Source of the DNA: JAWKWH01 sp040830725
Lineage (GTDB): Bacteria > Pseudomonadota > Alphaproteobacteria > Rhizobiales > Rhizobiaceae
DNA: 64,000 bases
Reading direction: 5' to 3'
Assembly (NCBI GenBank): GCA_040830725.1
Contig: JBFOMG010000024.1
Coordinates: 3,921-67,920 of the forward strand
Under the pieces are notes generated by a model that did not search any database, had not been told where the DNA came from, and worked only from the letters and a program-made list of their open reading frames with translations. The position numbers and the translations under genes were made by a program. Of this stretch, positions 35,141 through 46,315 are shown piece by piece. How positions within the stretch are numbered: position 1 is the first letter of the stretch; each line of letters opens with the position of its first letter.

Positions 35141-36163
35141 TCAGTGCCTTGCCTGCGGCCGTGCACCGCCGTTTTCGCGGATGCCGCGAAGCACTTTTTC
35201 CGGGGTCACGGGCAATTCGTCGATGCGCACACCAACCGCATTGAACACCGCATTGACAACCGCCGGAAGCACCGGATTGGCGCACATTTCACCCGGGCCT
35301 TTGCCGCCATAGGGGCCATCAGGCGCCGGACGTTCCAGAATGGCGATGTTGTGGTTGGCGATGTCGCCTGGACCCGGCATCAGATAATGATTGAAATCTG
35401 TCGGGCGGTGCTCACGTTCCGGATAGTACGGTTCGGTCGTTTCCCATGCGGCATGGCTCATTCCCATCCATGCGCCACCGGTAAGTTGCTGCTCCACGAG
35501 TTTCGGATTGAGAGCGCGGCCGACTTCATAGGCACTGTTCATCTCGACAACACCAACCTCGCCGGTCTCGTCGTCAACTTCCACTTCGACAATCATCGCG
35601 GCGTGGGCAAAGCACGACACCGGCGTCATTTCGCCAGTCTCCGGGCTGACATCCGACAATGGGATAAGGAAGATTCCGCGACCGGAAACCGATTTTCCAT
35701 ACTTGAACTGGGCCGCCTGTGCCGCCTCCATCGTGGTAATGGACCGCGACGGCGCACCTTTGACATGGATGTTTCCCTTGCCATCTGTAACGAGATCGTC
35801 GGCGTTGACCTCCATCTCCTCGGCTGCTGCCTCAAGCATCACCGCACGGGCTTCCATTGCTGCCTGGATGACCGCGTTGCCAACCCGGTGGGTACCGCGC
35901 GACGCAAACGAGCCCATGCAATGCGGGCCTGTGTCGGAATCTGCCGTATCTACGTAGACGTCCTCGATCGGAACGCCCAGCGTTTCAGCCGCGATCTGCC
36001 TGGTGACCGACTTCATGCCCTGCCCCAGATCAATCGACGACAATGCGACCATGAACTTGCCGTCCGGATTGGAATGCACCAGCGCCTGGCTCGGGTCGCC
36101 GCCCAGGTTCATTCCGATGGGGTAATTGATGCAGGCAAAGCCTTTTCCGCGATGCTTGGCCAT
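35141..36163 (-). CDS. Molybdenum hydroxylase large subunit, C-terminal half as a separate ORF
   Basis: These 340 residues match the second half of xanthine-dehydrogenase-family molybdopterin subunits: GKGFACINYP, the cofactor-binding SSIDLGQGMKS, then GSFASRGTHRVGNAV, and YGGKGPGEMCANPVLPA, whose Glu is the catalytic base of the family. It begins at an ATG two bases after the stop of the upstream half, in a different reading phase. The two ORFs together give a complete enzyme if they associate. It probably hydroxylates a heterocycle or aldehyde with water as oxygen source. Its stop is followed at once by the MoxR gene. Confidence 0.88.
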   Translation of the reverse strand: MAKHRGKGFACINYPIGMNLGGDPSQALVHSNPDGKFMVALSSIDLGQGMKSVTRQIAAETLGVPIEDVYVDTADSDTGPHCMGSFASRGTHRVGNAVIQAAMEARAVMLEAAAEEMEVNADDLVTDGKGNIHVKGAPSRSITTMEAAQAAQFKYGKSVSGRGIFLIPLSDVSPETGEMTPVSCFAHAAMIVEVEVDDETGEVGVVEMNSAYEVGRALNPKLVEQQLTGGAWMGMSHAAWETTEPYYPEREHRPTDFNHYLMPGPGDIANHNIAILERPAPDGPYGGKGPGEMCANPVLPAVVNAVFNAVGVRIDELPVTPEKVLRGIRENGGARPQARH

Positions 36164-36165
36164 GG

Positions 36166-37863
36166 TCAGCGCCTCCTCAGACCGGAAATGGACGAGAACC
36201 TGGTCACTCGCCGCTGCCGTTCAGCGGGCTCGGGCTCTGCAGGTACAGGATCAGCGGGTTTGGGCGGCGCGGGAGTGCTAGCCTCCGCCGGTTTTGCCGG
36301 CGCAGGTGCAGCGGCGCTGACTTCTGCAATTTGCCGCTCTACCGGGCGTGGAGCAACCGGCGCAATTGGCGGAGTGGTGAATTCCGGCTCACGCCGCTGT
36401 TGTGACTGGCCGTAGCTCTGCGATTCATACCCTTCCACCGCCCCGGTTTGATCGATCTTTGTGAATGCGGGAAGCTTTGCTCGCTCGCCGCCTCCGCCTG
36501 TCAACGAGCTTTGGCGGCGGGCTTCGTCGCTGATCGACCAGCCGGCCTTTTCTGCAGCAACCTGGCAGCACTCGATGAGAGCGCAATTTTTGGCTTCACG
36601 GCGGTGCGCCTTCATGTCGCCGTCACGGTATGAGTTCAGTATGCGCAGCTCGATCGGATCCATACCAACGGCATTGGCGACCTTGTCCATGTGGTTTTCG
36701 ATGGCGAAATCGACTCCGGTAATGCCAAATCCGCGCATTGCCGTAGCAGGAGTACGATTGGTGTAGACGCAGTACACATCGGCATAGACATTGGGAATGG
36801 TATAAGGCCCGGGCAGATGCCCTACCCCCTTGATGATTGCGTAGCTGGAAAGCCGGGTATAGGCGCCGGAATCGAAGTAGCCGACAAACTTTCGCGCAAC
36901 GATCCGCCCGTCGTTCATTACACCGTCGGTGAGATACCAGCGCTCGGCGCCGCGAGGCGCTCCAACCTGCATTTCTTCGGCGCGGTCAAACTGGTACTTC
37001 ACCGGTCTGCCGGTCAACATCGCTCCGAGGATCGCCAGCGGTTCATGCAGGCTGTCGACCTTGCCACCGAAGCCACCACCTACTGTGCCGCCGATGAAGT
37101 GAAGCCGCGACGAGGAAACGTCGAGCAATTTGGCCGCTGTTCCAAGGGAGAAGAACAAGCCCTGCGTCCCGGTATAACAGACCCAGCGATTGTTGGTTTC
37201 GGGTGCTGCAATTGCACCGCATGTCTCGATGGGCGCCTGCTCGATCGGCGACATCTGATAGCGCCCCTCGATAACGTGGTCGGCACTCGCAAGCGCGGCA
37301 TCGACATCACCATATCGCAGCTTTTGGTGATCATATTTGCCGTGATAGATGAATACGTTCTTCGGATAGGCCGGATTGACCGACGGAGCGCCAGGCTTGA
37401 GCGCTTCCTCAACATCCAGCACGTGCGGCAGCTCCTCCCAATCAACCCGCACTTTGGCGCACGCGTCGCGCGCTTGTTGCTCGCTTTCGGCAATGATTGC
37501 GCAGACGGGCTCTCCCCTGTAGGCAACCTTGTTCTCCGACAGCACCTGTTCGTCATCCAATCCGAAATCAAGCAGGCTGAGCAAGGTGTTCAAGTTGACC
37601 GGCACATCGCGGCCACGCACGACGCGCTTTACACCCGGCATCCGCTCCGCTTCGCTGGTATCGATGCTGCGAATACGTGCATGATGATGAGGACTGCGCA
37701 CACAGCGCATGTGAAGCAGCCCGTCAAATTGGTGATCGTCGTAGTATGGTGACCGGCCGGTTACATGTCCCAGCATGTCCTGCCGTTGCTCGGGCTTGCC
37801 AATGACATTGAGATCATCGTCTCGCTCGTCAGCAAATAAATCTTTTCGAAATTCCACCGGCAT
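36166..37863 (-). CDS. Molybdenum hydroxylase large subunit, N-terminal half with Pro/Ala-rich tail
   Basis: These 565 residues hold the first half of the subunit: VTGRSPYYDDHQFDGLLHM, the cofactor region GGTVGGGFGGK and TPATAMRGFGITGVDF. The CSFR active-site loop of true CO dehydrogenase is absent, so this is not a Mo-Cu CO dehydrogenase. Instead of running into the second half, residues 490-565 are a tail rich in Pro, Ala and Glu that ends in RR-rich sequence and a stop. The ATG at 37863 (MPVEFRKDLF), seven bases after the FeS gene, is the start; 40 upstream in-frame codons overlap that gene. The split may be natural or the result of a frameshift. Confidence 0.87.
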   Translation of the reverse strand: MPVEFRKDLFADERDDDLNVIGKPEQRQDMLGHVTGRSPYYDDHQFDGLLHMRCVRSPHHHARIRSIDTSEAERMPGVKRVVRGRDVPVNLNTLLSLLDFGLDDEQVLSENKVAYRGEPVCAIIAESEQQARDACAKVRVDWEELPHVLDVEEALKPGAPSVNPAYPKNVFIYHGKYDHQKLRYGDVDAALASADHVIEGRYQMSPIEQAPIETCGAIAAPETNNRWVCYTGTQGLFFSLGTAAKLLDVSSSRLHFIGGTVGGGFGGKVDSLHEPLAILGAMLTGRPVKYQFDRAEEMQVGAPRGAERWYLTDGVMNDGRIVARKFVGYFDSGAYTRLSSYAIIKGVGHLPGPYTIPNVYADVYCVYTNRTPATAMRGFGITGVDFAIENHMDKVANAVGMDPIELRILNSYRDGDMKAHRREAKNCALIECCQVAAEKAGWSISDEARRQSSLTGGGGERAKLPAFTKIDQTGAVEGYESQSYGQSQQRREPEFTTPPIAPVAPRPVERQIAEVSAAAPAPAKPAEASTPAPPKPADPVPAEPEPAERQRRVTRFSSISGLRRR

Positions 37864-37870
37864 GTCGTTT

Positions 37871-38353
37871 TCACCCGTAATTTCGCGAACCGGACGCAGC
37901 AGCTTCCAGAACTGCGTCGATGATTGCTTCGTAACCCGTACACCGGCAGATATTGCCCGCCAGTGCCTCAACCACTTCGTCACGCGTGGGATTGCGATTG
38001 CGATCCAGCAGCGCCTTTGCCGCCATCAACATTCCCGGAGTACAAAAGCCGCATTGGGCAGCAAAATTGCGCATCATTGCATCTTGAAGGGCGCTGAGCT
38101 GACCACCAGTGCCCATGCCGGCCGTCGTCTCGATCTCGCTCCCATCGACCGTTTCGGCAAGGGTGACACAGGAAAGCCGCGGTTCGCCGTCAACAATTAC
38201 CGTGCAGGCGCCACACGTCCCCTGACCGCATCCATATTTGGGTGTCATGTCACCGACCCCGCGGCGAAGAAACTCGAGCAGGTTTTGCCCTTGGCTGGCG
38301 AAAGCTGCCTTGCTGTCGCCGTTCAATGTGAATTGCACCGGTTTTTGCGTCAT
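37871..38353 (-). CDS. Molybdenum hydroxylase small subunit with two 2Fe-2S clusters
   Basis: A 160-residue iron-sulfur subunit. The plant-ferredoxin-type cluster is at GCGQGTCGACTVIVDGE with a fourth Cys in RLSC. The helical-domain cluster is at CGFCTPGM and CRCTGY. It passes electrons from the molybdenum centre to FAD. The length and motif order are standard for the family. It sits between the FAD and molybdopterin genes with 9- and 7-base gaps, the usual medium-small-large order. Confidence 0.95.
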   Translation of the reverse strand: MTQKPVQFTLNGDSKAAFASQGQNLLEFLRRGVGDMTPKYGCGQGTCGACTVIVDGEPRLSCVTLAETVDGSEIETTAGMGTGGQLSALQDAMMRNFAAQCGFCTPGMLMAAKALLDRNRNPTRDEVVEALAGNICRCTGYEAIIDAVLEAAASGSRNYG

Positions 38354-38362
38354 GATCGTTTC

Positions 38363-39175
38363 CTACAACTCCCGGTTCAGCAGAACGCGTTTGAGGTGAA
38401 CAGGAACAACTTCGCGCCGATACCAGGAAGATGCCAATGCGTCGGTAATCGGCTCAATGCCCTGGCAAGCTGCGGCAAGCGCGCCTGAAATCCCGCCTTC
38501 GTCCAGACTTGCGCCTTCCAAAGCCCGCTCGGCGGCGGTCGCCCTTATCGGTATGGGCGCAACATTGCCGTAGGCGATCCGAAAACCCTCGATCTGCCCT
38601 GCCCTGCGCGGAAGATAGGCGGCAATGGTCAGAACCGCTGCACCCTTTGGCCGAACTCTTGTGACCTTTAGAAACCGCAGCGCATCGGCGTCATTGATCC
38701 TTGGAACCAGAACTGCCGTGACAAGCCGTTCGGAATATCGATCGCGATTGCCGAAGAAATCGTCCGCGGACACCGAAGATCCGCCGGCAAATTCAATCGT
38801 GGCGCCCAACGCCAGCAACGCGGTCGCGAAATCGCCATAGGGCGCAGGAGCAAACAGATTGCCGCCAACAGTCGCGGCAGTTCTTATCGCCGGCCCGCCA
38901 ACCGAACGGGCTGCCTTTTCGAGGAATGACAGCTCGCGTGTCTGCAGCACTTTTGCCATTGTGACCGCCGAGCCGATCCGGATATTCTCGCCTTCGGATC
39001 TGACTTCGGAGAGTGCGGGATCATCGCAACGAACCAAGGTCCCAAGCGACTGGTCGCCGTAGTTGATTGCGCACATCAACATGGTCCCGCCGGCAAAAAG
39101 GCTGGCCTGACGATTTGAGCTCAGGATCTGTGCTGCTTCAGCAATCGTACCTGTTGCAACGATTTCTACCGCCAT
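38363..39175 (-). CDS. Molybdenum hydroxylase FAD-binding subunit
   Basis: A 270-residue flavoprotein subunit. The FAD motifs are LFAGGTMLM and ATVGGNLFAPAPYGDFATALLAL, followed by the C-terminal CODH-type domain (KVTRVRPKGAAVLTIAAY). It accepts electrons from the iron-sulfur subunit and hands them to an external acceptor. It starts one base inside the stop of the upstream SRPBCC gene, so translation is coupled. Confidence 0.93.
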   Translation of the reverse strand: MAVEIVATGTIAEAAQILSSNRQASLFAGGTMLMCAINYGDQSLGTLVRCDDPALSEVRSEGENIRIGSAVTMAKVLQTRELSFLEKAARSVGGPAIRTAATVGGNLFAPAPYGDFATALLALGATIEFAGGSSVSADDFFGNRDRYSERLVTAVLVPRINDADALRFLKVTRVRPKGAAVLTIAAYLPRRAGQIEGFRIAYGNVAPIPIRATAAERALEGASLDEGGISGALAAACQGIEPITDALASSWYRREVVPVHLKRVLLNREL

Positions 39176-39630
39176 TATCCCGCTCCTTGTGTGGGTGCCT
39201 GCAGCCTGGACCGGATAGCTTCGAAACCGGCCTCGTAAATCTGCTCACCAACCATTGTCTCAAGTTCGGTTTCGCGACCGGCCGGCGTGTCGAACCGCGA
39301 TTCCCAGTGCCAGAAGGTTCGGTCACCGTCGGTAACCGGTAATAGCCGGACATGCGCGACATAGTTGAAGAGCGGAACCGGCGTATCGAGGAGGCAATAG
39401 GAGAAGGTCAGGTCCGTGTCTGACAGCGTCAGCAATTGTTCACGCAATTCCGACCCGTCCTCCAGATGAAATTTGCGCACGCAACCGATGCGATCGGAGG
39501 TCTGGCCGCGCTCGATTTGGCTGTCCGCGACAGCCGGGTGCCATTCATCGTGTCCGTTGAAATCGCGCAGCAGTTCCCACACCGCTTCTATCGGTGCGTC
39601 GAGGATCGTGCTTTTGACTACCTTCACCAT
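39175..39630 (-). CDS. SRPBCC-family protein, second of a pair
   Basis: A 151-residue Bet v 1-like protein beginning MVKVVKSTILDAPIEAVWELLRDF, with W-HPAV and IGCVRKF typical of the polyketide-cyclase/CoxG-like branch. In CO dehydrogenase loci the SRPBCC protein CoxG is needed for membrane attachment and electron transfer to quinone. Here two such proteins precede the FAD subunit, so a similar role is inferred. The ATG at 39630 is chosen over an in-frame TTG at 39642. It is clearly homologous to the next gene upstream, a tandem duplication. Confidence 0.85.
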   Translation of the reverse strand: MVKVVKSTILDAPIEAVWELLRDFNGHDEWHPAVADSQIERGQTSDRIGCVRKFHLEDGSELREQLLTLSDTDLTFSYCLLDTPVPLFNYVAHVRLLPVTDGDRTFWHWESRFDTPAGRETELETMVGEQIYEAGFEAIRSRLQAPTQGAG

Positions 39631-39638
39631 GGTTCCGT

Positions 39639-40079
39639 TCAACGCCCCGAAAAATGCCGTTTCAGTGCGTCAAAGCCGCCCTGAAAAACGTTCGACCCGA
39701 TGTTCGAAACAAGCTCATCTTCAACGTCGGTGCTGCATTCAAATTCTGCCGACCATTCGCCGAATGTCCGGTCACCATCAGTGATCGGCGTCAACCGAAG
39801 TGTCGCGATATAATCGGTCAGCGGCATCGGGCTTTCGAGGATGGAATAGGTGCAGAACAGATCGTAGTCGGACAGGCCCAGCAATTGCTCGCGGATCCTG
39901 TCGCCATTTTGCAGGCGAAAATCGCGGATGCAGCCGACTTTGTCTGACGGTTCCCCGTCTTCAATCCGGCTCTCCCGTATGGCCGGGTGCCATCGCGGAA
40001 GCGCGTTGAAATCCCGCACCCGCGACCAGACCTCCGCCGACGGCGCGTCGATTACGCTTGATGTGTATACACGCGCCAT
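39639..40079 (-). CDS. SRPBCC-family protein, first of a pair
   Basis: A 146-residue relative of the downstream SRPBCC protein. Both share the order IDAPSAEVWSRVRDFNALPRWHP, then GCIRDF and REQLLxLSDxDxxxxYxxLxxPxPLxxYxAxxRLxPxTDGDRTF. The matching length and spacing show an old tandem duplication. Two copies may bind different ligands or form a heterodimer. The gene begins three bases after the flotillin stop, which ties it to the membrane protein as well as to the hydroxylase. Confidence 0.85.
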   Translation of the reverse strand: MARVYTSSVIDAPSAEVWSRVRDFNALPRWHPAIRESRIEDGEPSDKVGCIRDFRLQNGDRIREQLLGLSDYDLFCTYSILESPMPLTDYIATLRLTPITDGDRTFGEWSAEFECSTDVEDELVSNIGSNVFQGGFDALKRHFSGR

Positions 40080-40082
40080 CGC

Positions 40083-43000
40083 CTAGCTGTCCTTTTTCTC
40101 ATCAGATCCGGATGATTCCCCGCCACCGCCTGCTGGGGGATCACCGGCACCGGGATCATCACCCGAGCCCTCAACGGATTTTGCCACTCGCTGCATGTCC
40201 GATGCCTCGCGCATCAACCCACCCATCTTGGACAAATCACCCCCATCGATCCCCATATCTGCCAGCAGATTGTCGATCATCGGAGCCTGAACCCGGTAAC
40301 GGAGCGCCGAATTGATGACTTCATCCGTTGGCGTACGCGGACTGCCGGAACCTCCGCCACCAGTCACGCCATCGAGTTGCATGATCTTGATGTCGTTGAT
40401 CTTCTCTAGCGGTTTGACCGAAGCGGCAACGATTCCCTCGACATATTCAAGCAACTTGCGCTTGAAGAGCGAGCTGCGTGCACCGTCTGTCAGCACATTT
40501 TCTGCCTCGTTGATGAGTTTCTGCGCTTCCGCTTCAACCGCCTTGCGCACCCGGTCGGCCTCAGCGGCGATGCGCATCTCTTCAGCCTGTTTCTCGGCCA
40601 TGGTCACATCGACCGAACGTCGGCGGTTTGCTTCCTCAGTTTCACGTGCAGTCTTGACGCGTTCTTCGGCTTCCGCGGCACGGGCATTTGCTGCTTCCGC
40701 TTCGGTCCTGGCGGCCGATTCATCCAGAGACTTCTGGTAAAGCGCGATGGCCTTTTCCATTTGCGCCGTCTCAACATCACGCTCGCGCTGAACCTCGAGC
40801 CTGCGACGCTCGGTTTCATGGCCGATGCGCGCTTCATCCAAGCCACGCTCGGAAGCGATGCGCGCCCGCTCGATATCCTCTTTGGAGGCAATCTCCGCTT
40901 CACGCAGAGCTTGAACACGGGCGATTTCGAGTTGCTCAAGCGAGCGCTTTCTCTCAAGCTTGGCCGCATCGAGCGTTTGTTCGCGCTCAACGTCGGATCT
41001 GGCGATGTCACGTTCAGCCAGGATTTCCGCCCGGCGTCGCGCTGCGTCAGCCTCTGCCCGTTCCGCCTGTTTCGGCGCGATTTCAATCAATCGCTGCTGA
41101 TCAGCAATTTCGACGATCCGCTTGCGATCAATATCAACCTGTTCACGCTCTTGCTGGGATGAGATCCTCTCTTTTTCCAGTCCCAGTTCAATTTCGATCC
41201 GTTTGCGCTCCGTGGCATCACGGCGTGCAAGATCAGTCGATTCAACCGTCTCATCGCGCTCAATTTCGCGCTCGCGGGTGCTCTGCTCAGCCGCTATTCG
41301 CTCAGCATCAAGCGTTTTGCGCTGGGCGATACGAGCGGCTTCAATCGCCTTGTCGGCCGCGATCTGCGCATCGTCCAAGGCCTTGTTCCGCTCGATTTCG
41401 AGACTTCGAACCTCTTCATCGCGAACGATCTTGTCGCGCGAGGTTTGCTTCTCTTTCTCGATGCGCATTTGCTCTACAAGACGCCGCGAGGAGATTTCCG
41501 AGCTTTCGATTGCTTCGTTGCGCTCGATCTCCCGGGAACGTGTTTCGGTTTCGGCAAGGATGCGCTCCTGATCGACCTTCTTCTGCTGGGCAATTCTCGC
41601 AGTCTCTGTCGCTTCTGCGGATTGGGTTTCGCGCATGACGACTTTCTCGCGCTCTTCAATCCGCTGATTGTCAACGCGTGCTTCCTGCTCAATGCGTGCT
41701 GTTTCCACCTGCTCGCGGGTCGCAATTTCGGCTTGCTCAACCGCACGGTTGCGGGCGATTTCGCGTTCGCGCATGTCCTGTTCGTAAGCGATGCGCTCGG
41801 CAGCGATCTTCTTTTCGCGCGCAATACGCGCTGCTTCGGTTGCCTCTGATGCGGCAATCTCGGCTGCCTCGATTGCCTCTTGCCGGGTAATCTCAAGCTC
41901 GCGGATTTTCCTGTCGGAACTGATGCGTTCTTCAGATACTGTCGCGGCTTCGGCGATACGCAGTTTCTCGGTCGCTTCACGCGCCGCGATATCAGCCTCT
42001 TCGACCGCACGAGTCCGCTCAATTTCGCGCCTGCGGGTTTCTTCCTCGCTTGCGATACGGGCTTCCTGGATAGCCTGTTCCTGGTCGATCTTGGCTTGTT
42101 CGGTTGCTTTTGCGGCCGCAATCTCCTCTTCTTCAATCGCCCGGCGCCGTGCGATATCGCGTGACTGGGTATCCTGTTCATTGGTAATTCGCGCTTCGGC
42201 GATGGCACGTTCCTGGGATATCCGTGCCTTCTCCGTTTCCTCGCGCGAAAGAATTTCGGCAGCCTCAATGGCTTTCTGGCGTTCGATCTCGCGTTGCCGG
42301 ATATCCCGCTCCGATTCAATTCTTGTTGATGAAATCGCCTGTTCGTTGACGATGCGGGCGCGCTCAATCGCCTCATTCGCCGTGATCTGCGCTTGTTCGG
42401 CTTCGGTGTCGCGTTCTGCCCGCTCCTTGGCCAGTTCCGCCCGCTGCTGGGCGCGACGGAACTCGATTTCACGCTCCTGGATAAGCCGGGCTTCTTCGCT
42501 TTCCTGCTCGATGGAGAGGGCTTGCTTCTCAGCTTCAAGATTACGCGATCGAATGCGGATCATCGAATCCTGTTCGATATCGTTGCGAAGTTTGCGCCGC
42601 TCTTCGATGTCCTGGATAAGCGAAGTCAGACCTTCGGCGTCGAACCGGTTGGATGGGTTGAAATATTCAAGAGCTGTTTGGTCGATGTCCATGATCGCCA
42701 GCGATTCAAGTTCAAGCCCGTTGCGGGAGAGATCTTCCTGGGCGTATTCCTTGACGCGCGAAACATAGACATGCCGCTGCTCGTGCATCTCGGCCATGCT
42801 CATTTCTGCCGCGATCGCGCGAAGTGCGGATTCAAATTTACCGGCAAGAAGCCCGTGAATGTTCTCCGGTTCAAGCGTCCGCCGGCCCAATGTCGATGCT
42901 GCGACTGATACTGCATCCTTCGCCGGGCGAACCCGAACGTAAAACTCCGCCTCGACATCGACGCGCATCCGGTCTTTGGTAATCAACGCGTCATCCCTGC

Positions 43001-43238
43001 TGCGGACCACTTCCAAGGGCAGGGAGTTCATGTTCACAGGCGTAATGTCGTGAATAATCGGCCAGACAAACGCACCGCCATCAATGACGACTTTCTCACC
43101 AAGGAAACCGGTTCGCACAAAGGCGATTTCCTTGGTCGAACGGCGATAAAGCCGGTTCATCACCCAATAGATAATTGCAATGACAATGACCGCGAGGATC
43201 AGCCACAAGATGAGCTGGCCTATGAGTTGCCCGGTCAT
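40083..43238 (-). CDS. Giant flotillin-like SPFH protein with an 11/44-residue repeat coiled coil
   Basis: A 1051-residue membrane-anchored protein. Residues 8-27 form a single hydrophobic helix, followed by an SPFH/band-7 domain to about 210 (KEIAFVRTGFLGEKVVIDGG). Residues 272-700 are a highly charged helix built on a 44-residue period. A further charged helix and a conserved flotillin tail (VEGIVAASVKPLEKINDIKI) follow, then a Gly/Ser/Asp-rich end. Flotillins form large membrane rings that organise protein complexes. Ordinary bacterial YqiK/flotillins have about 500-700 residues, so this one is unusually long. GGGAGGAA precedes the ATG at 43238. Sitting between the transporter and molybdenum-hydroxylase genes, it may gather them into a membrane platform. 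Confidence 0.9.
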   Translation of the reverse strand: MTGQLIGQLILWLILAVIVIAIIYWVMNRLYRRSTKEIAFVRTGFLGEKVVIDGGAFVWPIIHDITPVNMNSLPLEVVRSRDDALITKDRMRVDVEAEFYVRVRPAKDAVSVAASTLGRRTLEPENIHGLLAGKFESALRAIAAEMSMAEMHEQRHVYVSRVKEYAQEDLSRNGLELESLAIMDIDQTALEYFNPSNRFDAEGLTSLIQDIEERRKLRNDIEQDSMIRIRSRNLEAEKQALSIEQESEEARLIQEREIEFRRAQQRAELAKERAERDTEAEQAQITANEAIERARIVNEQAISSTRIESERDIRQREIERQKAIEAAEILSREETEKARISQERAIAEARITNEQDTQSRDIARRRAIEEEEIAAAKATEQAKIDQEQAIQEARIASEEETRRREIERTRAVEEADIAAREATEKLRIAEAATVSEERISSDRKIRELEITRQEAIEAAEIAASEATEAARIAREKKIAAERIAYEQDMREREIARNRAVEQAEIATREQVETARIEQEARVDNQRIEEREKVVMRETQSAEATETARIAQQKKVDQERILAETETRSREIERNEAIESSEISSRRLVEQMRIEKEKQTSRDKIVRDEEVRSLEIERNKALDDAQIAADKAIEAARIAQRKTLDAERIAAEQSTREREIERDETVESTDLARRDATERKRIEIELGLEKERISSQQEREQVDIDRKRIVEIADQQRLIEIAPKQAERAEADAARRRAEILAERDIARSDVEREQTLDAAKLERKRSLEQLEIARVQALREAEIASKEDIERARIASERGLDEARIGHETERRRLEVQRERDVETAQMEKAIALYQKSLDESAARTEAEAANARAAEAEERVKTARETEEANRRRSVDVTMAEKQAEEMRIAAEADRVRKAVEAEAQKLINEAENVLTDGARSSLFKRKLLEYVEGIVAASVKPLEKINDIKIMQLDGVTGGGGSGSPRTPTDEVINSALRYRVQAPMIDNLLADMGIDGGDLSKMGGLMREASDMQRVAKSVEGSGDDPGAGDPPAGGGGESSGSDEKKDS
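41139..42425 (-). repeat. 132-base tandem repeat region coding for 44-residue coiled-coil units
   Basis: Within the flotillin gene about nine diverged units each start near REIERxxAIE and continue to EARI and an Arg-rich end, every 44 residues (four 11-residue steps). One unit, at residues 536-568, has lost exactly 11 residues, keeping the hendecad phase. The repeat is seen at protein level; at DNA level the copies are diverged. Confidence 0.8.
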
Positions 43239-43286
43239 GATTGTTCCTCCCACACATATGCTTCAATTCGCTGTTGCAGTTTCATC

Positions 43287-44113
43287 TCATCGTTCCCCGA
43301 TCTTCTTGAACGCGGCGGTCTGTTCGGTAAGAGCAATCTCTGTTGGCAGCCGCTCCATTGAGGAAGCACCGTAAAACCCATGACAGTGCTTGGTGTTCTT
43401 CAATACAAAGTCAGCGTCGTCCGGCATGGCCACCGGACCGCCGTGAACCAGAATCATTGCATCGCTATTGACTTCGAGGGCCGCCCGCGCCCAAGCGTCA
43501 ACCAGTGCCGGGCAGTCTTCAAGTTTCAACGCCGTCTCGGCACCGATCGATCCACCTGTTGTCAGTCCGAGGTGGCAAACGATGATGTCGGCGCCAGCAT
43601 TCGCCATCGCCGCAGCGTCCGCTTCATTGAACACATAGGGCGTGGTCAACATGTCCTTGGCACGCGCCTTGGCAATCATGTCGACTTCGAGCGCGTAAGA
43701 CATGCCCGTTTCTTCTAGATTTGCCCTGAAGCTGCCGTCGATCAGCCCGACAGTGGGAAAATTCTGTACGCCGGCAAATCCGACGCGCTTCACTTCATCG
43801 AGAAACACATCCATGTCCCGGAACGGGTCCGTACCGTTCACCCCTGCAAGCACCGGTGTTGATTTGACAACCGGAAGAACCTCGGACGCCATTTCCATGA
43901 CAATCTGGTTGGCGTCGCCATAGGGCATCAACCCGGCCAGCGAACCCCGCCCCGCCATCCGGTAACGGCCCGAGTTGTAGATCACGATCAAATCGATACC
44001 GCCGGCTTCCTCGCATTTGGCAGAAAGCCCGGTACCGGCCCCGCCACCGATTATCGGCTCTCCGCGGTCGATCATCTGGCGGAATTTCTGCAATATCTGC
44101 TGACGTTCGAACC

Positions 44114-44117
<4 letters not shown>
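43287..44117 (-). CDS. Phosphoenolpyruvate-hydrolase-family TIM-barrel protein (Tm-1 C-terminal-like)
   Basis: A 276-residue TIM-barrel protein of the family annotated as PEP hydrolase. It has GGGAGTGLSAKCEEAGGIDLIV, the stretch YNSGRYRMAGRGSLAGLMPYGDAN, and a C-terminal HGFYGASSMERLPTE. Its biochemical role is poorly defined. In plants and fungi this barrel is fused after a UPF0261 domain, as in the tomato virus-resistance protein Tm-1. Here its ATG overlaps by four bases the stop of a gene whose second half is UPF0261, so the same pair is made as two coupled proteins. Confidence 0.85.

Positions 44118-46307
<2,190 letters not shown>

Positions 46308-46315
<8 letters not shown>

Noticed and set aside
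35135..36415. 426-codon plus-strand frame over the molybdenum hydroxylase genes
   Set aside because: It lies antisense to strongly conserved coding sequence on the minus strand, and its translation shows no family motif.
36691..37752. 353-codon plus-strand frame
   Set aside because: It is antisense to the N-terminal half of the molybdopterin subunit, which carries clear cofactor motifs.
35141..39175. Naming the hydroxylase as CO dehydrogenase (coxMSL)
   Set aside because: The large subunit lacks the CSFR active-site loop; only the accessory genes resemble cox loci.
41139..42425. Regular 132-base periodicity considered as a CRISPR or satellite array
   Set aside because: The period falls in the reading frame of a coiled coil, units are diverged, and there are no identical direct repeats with unique spacers.
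41791..42768. 325-codon plus-strand frame inside the flotillin gene
   Set aside because: It is the antisense of the charged repeat region; its Ser/Arg-rich low-complexity translation follows from the repeat codons and has no own ribosome site.
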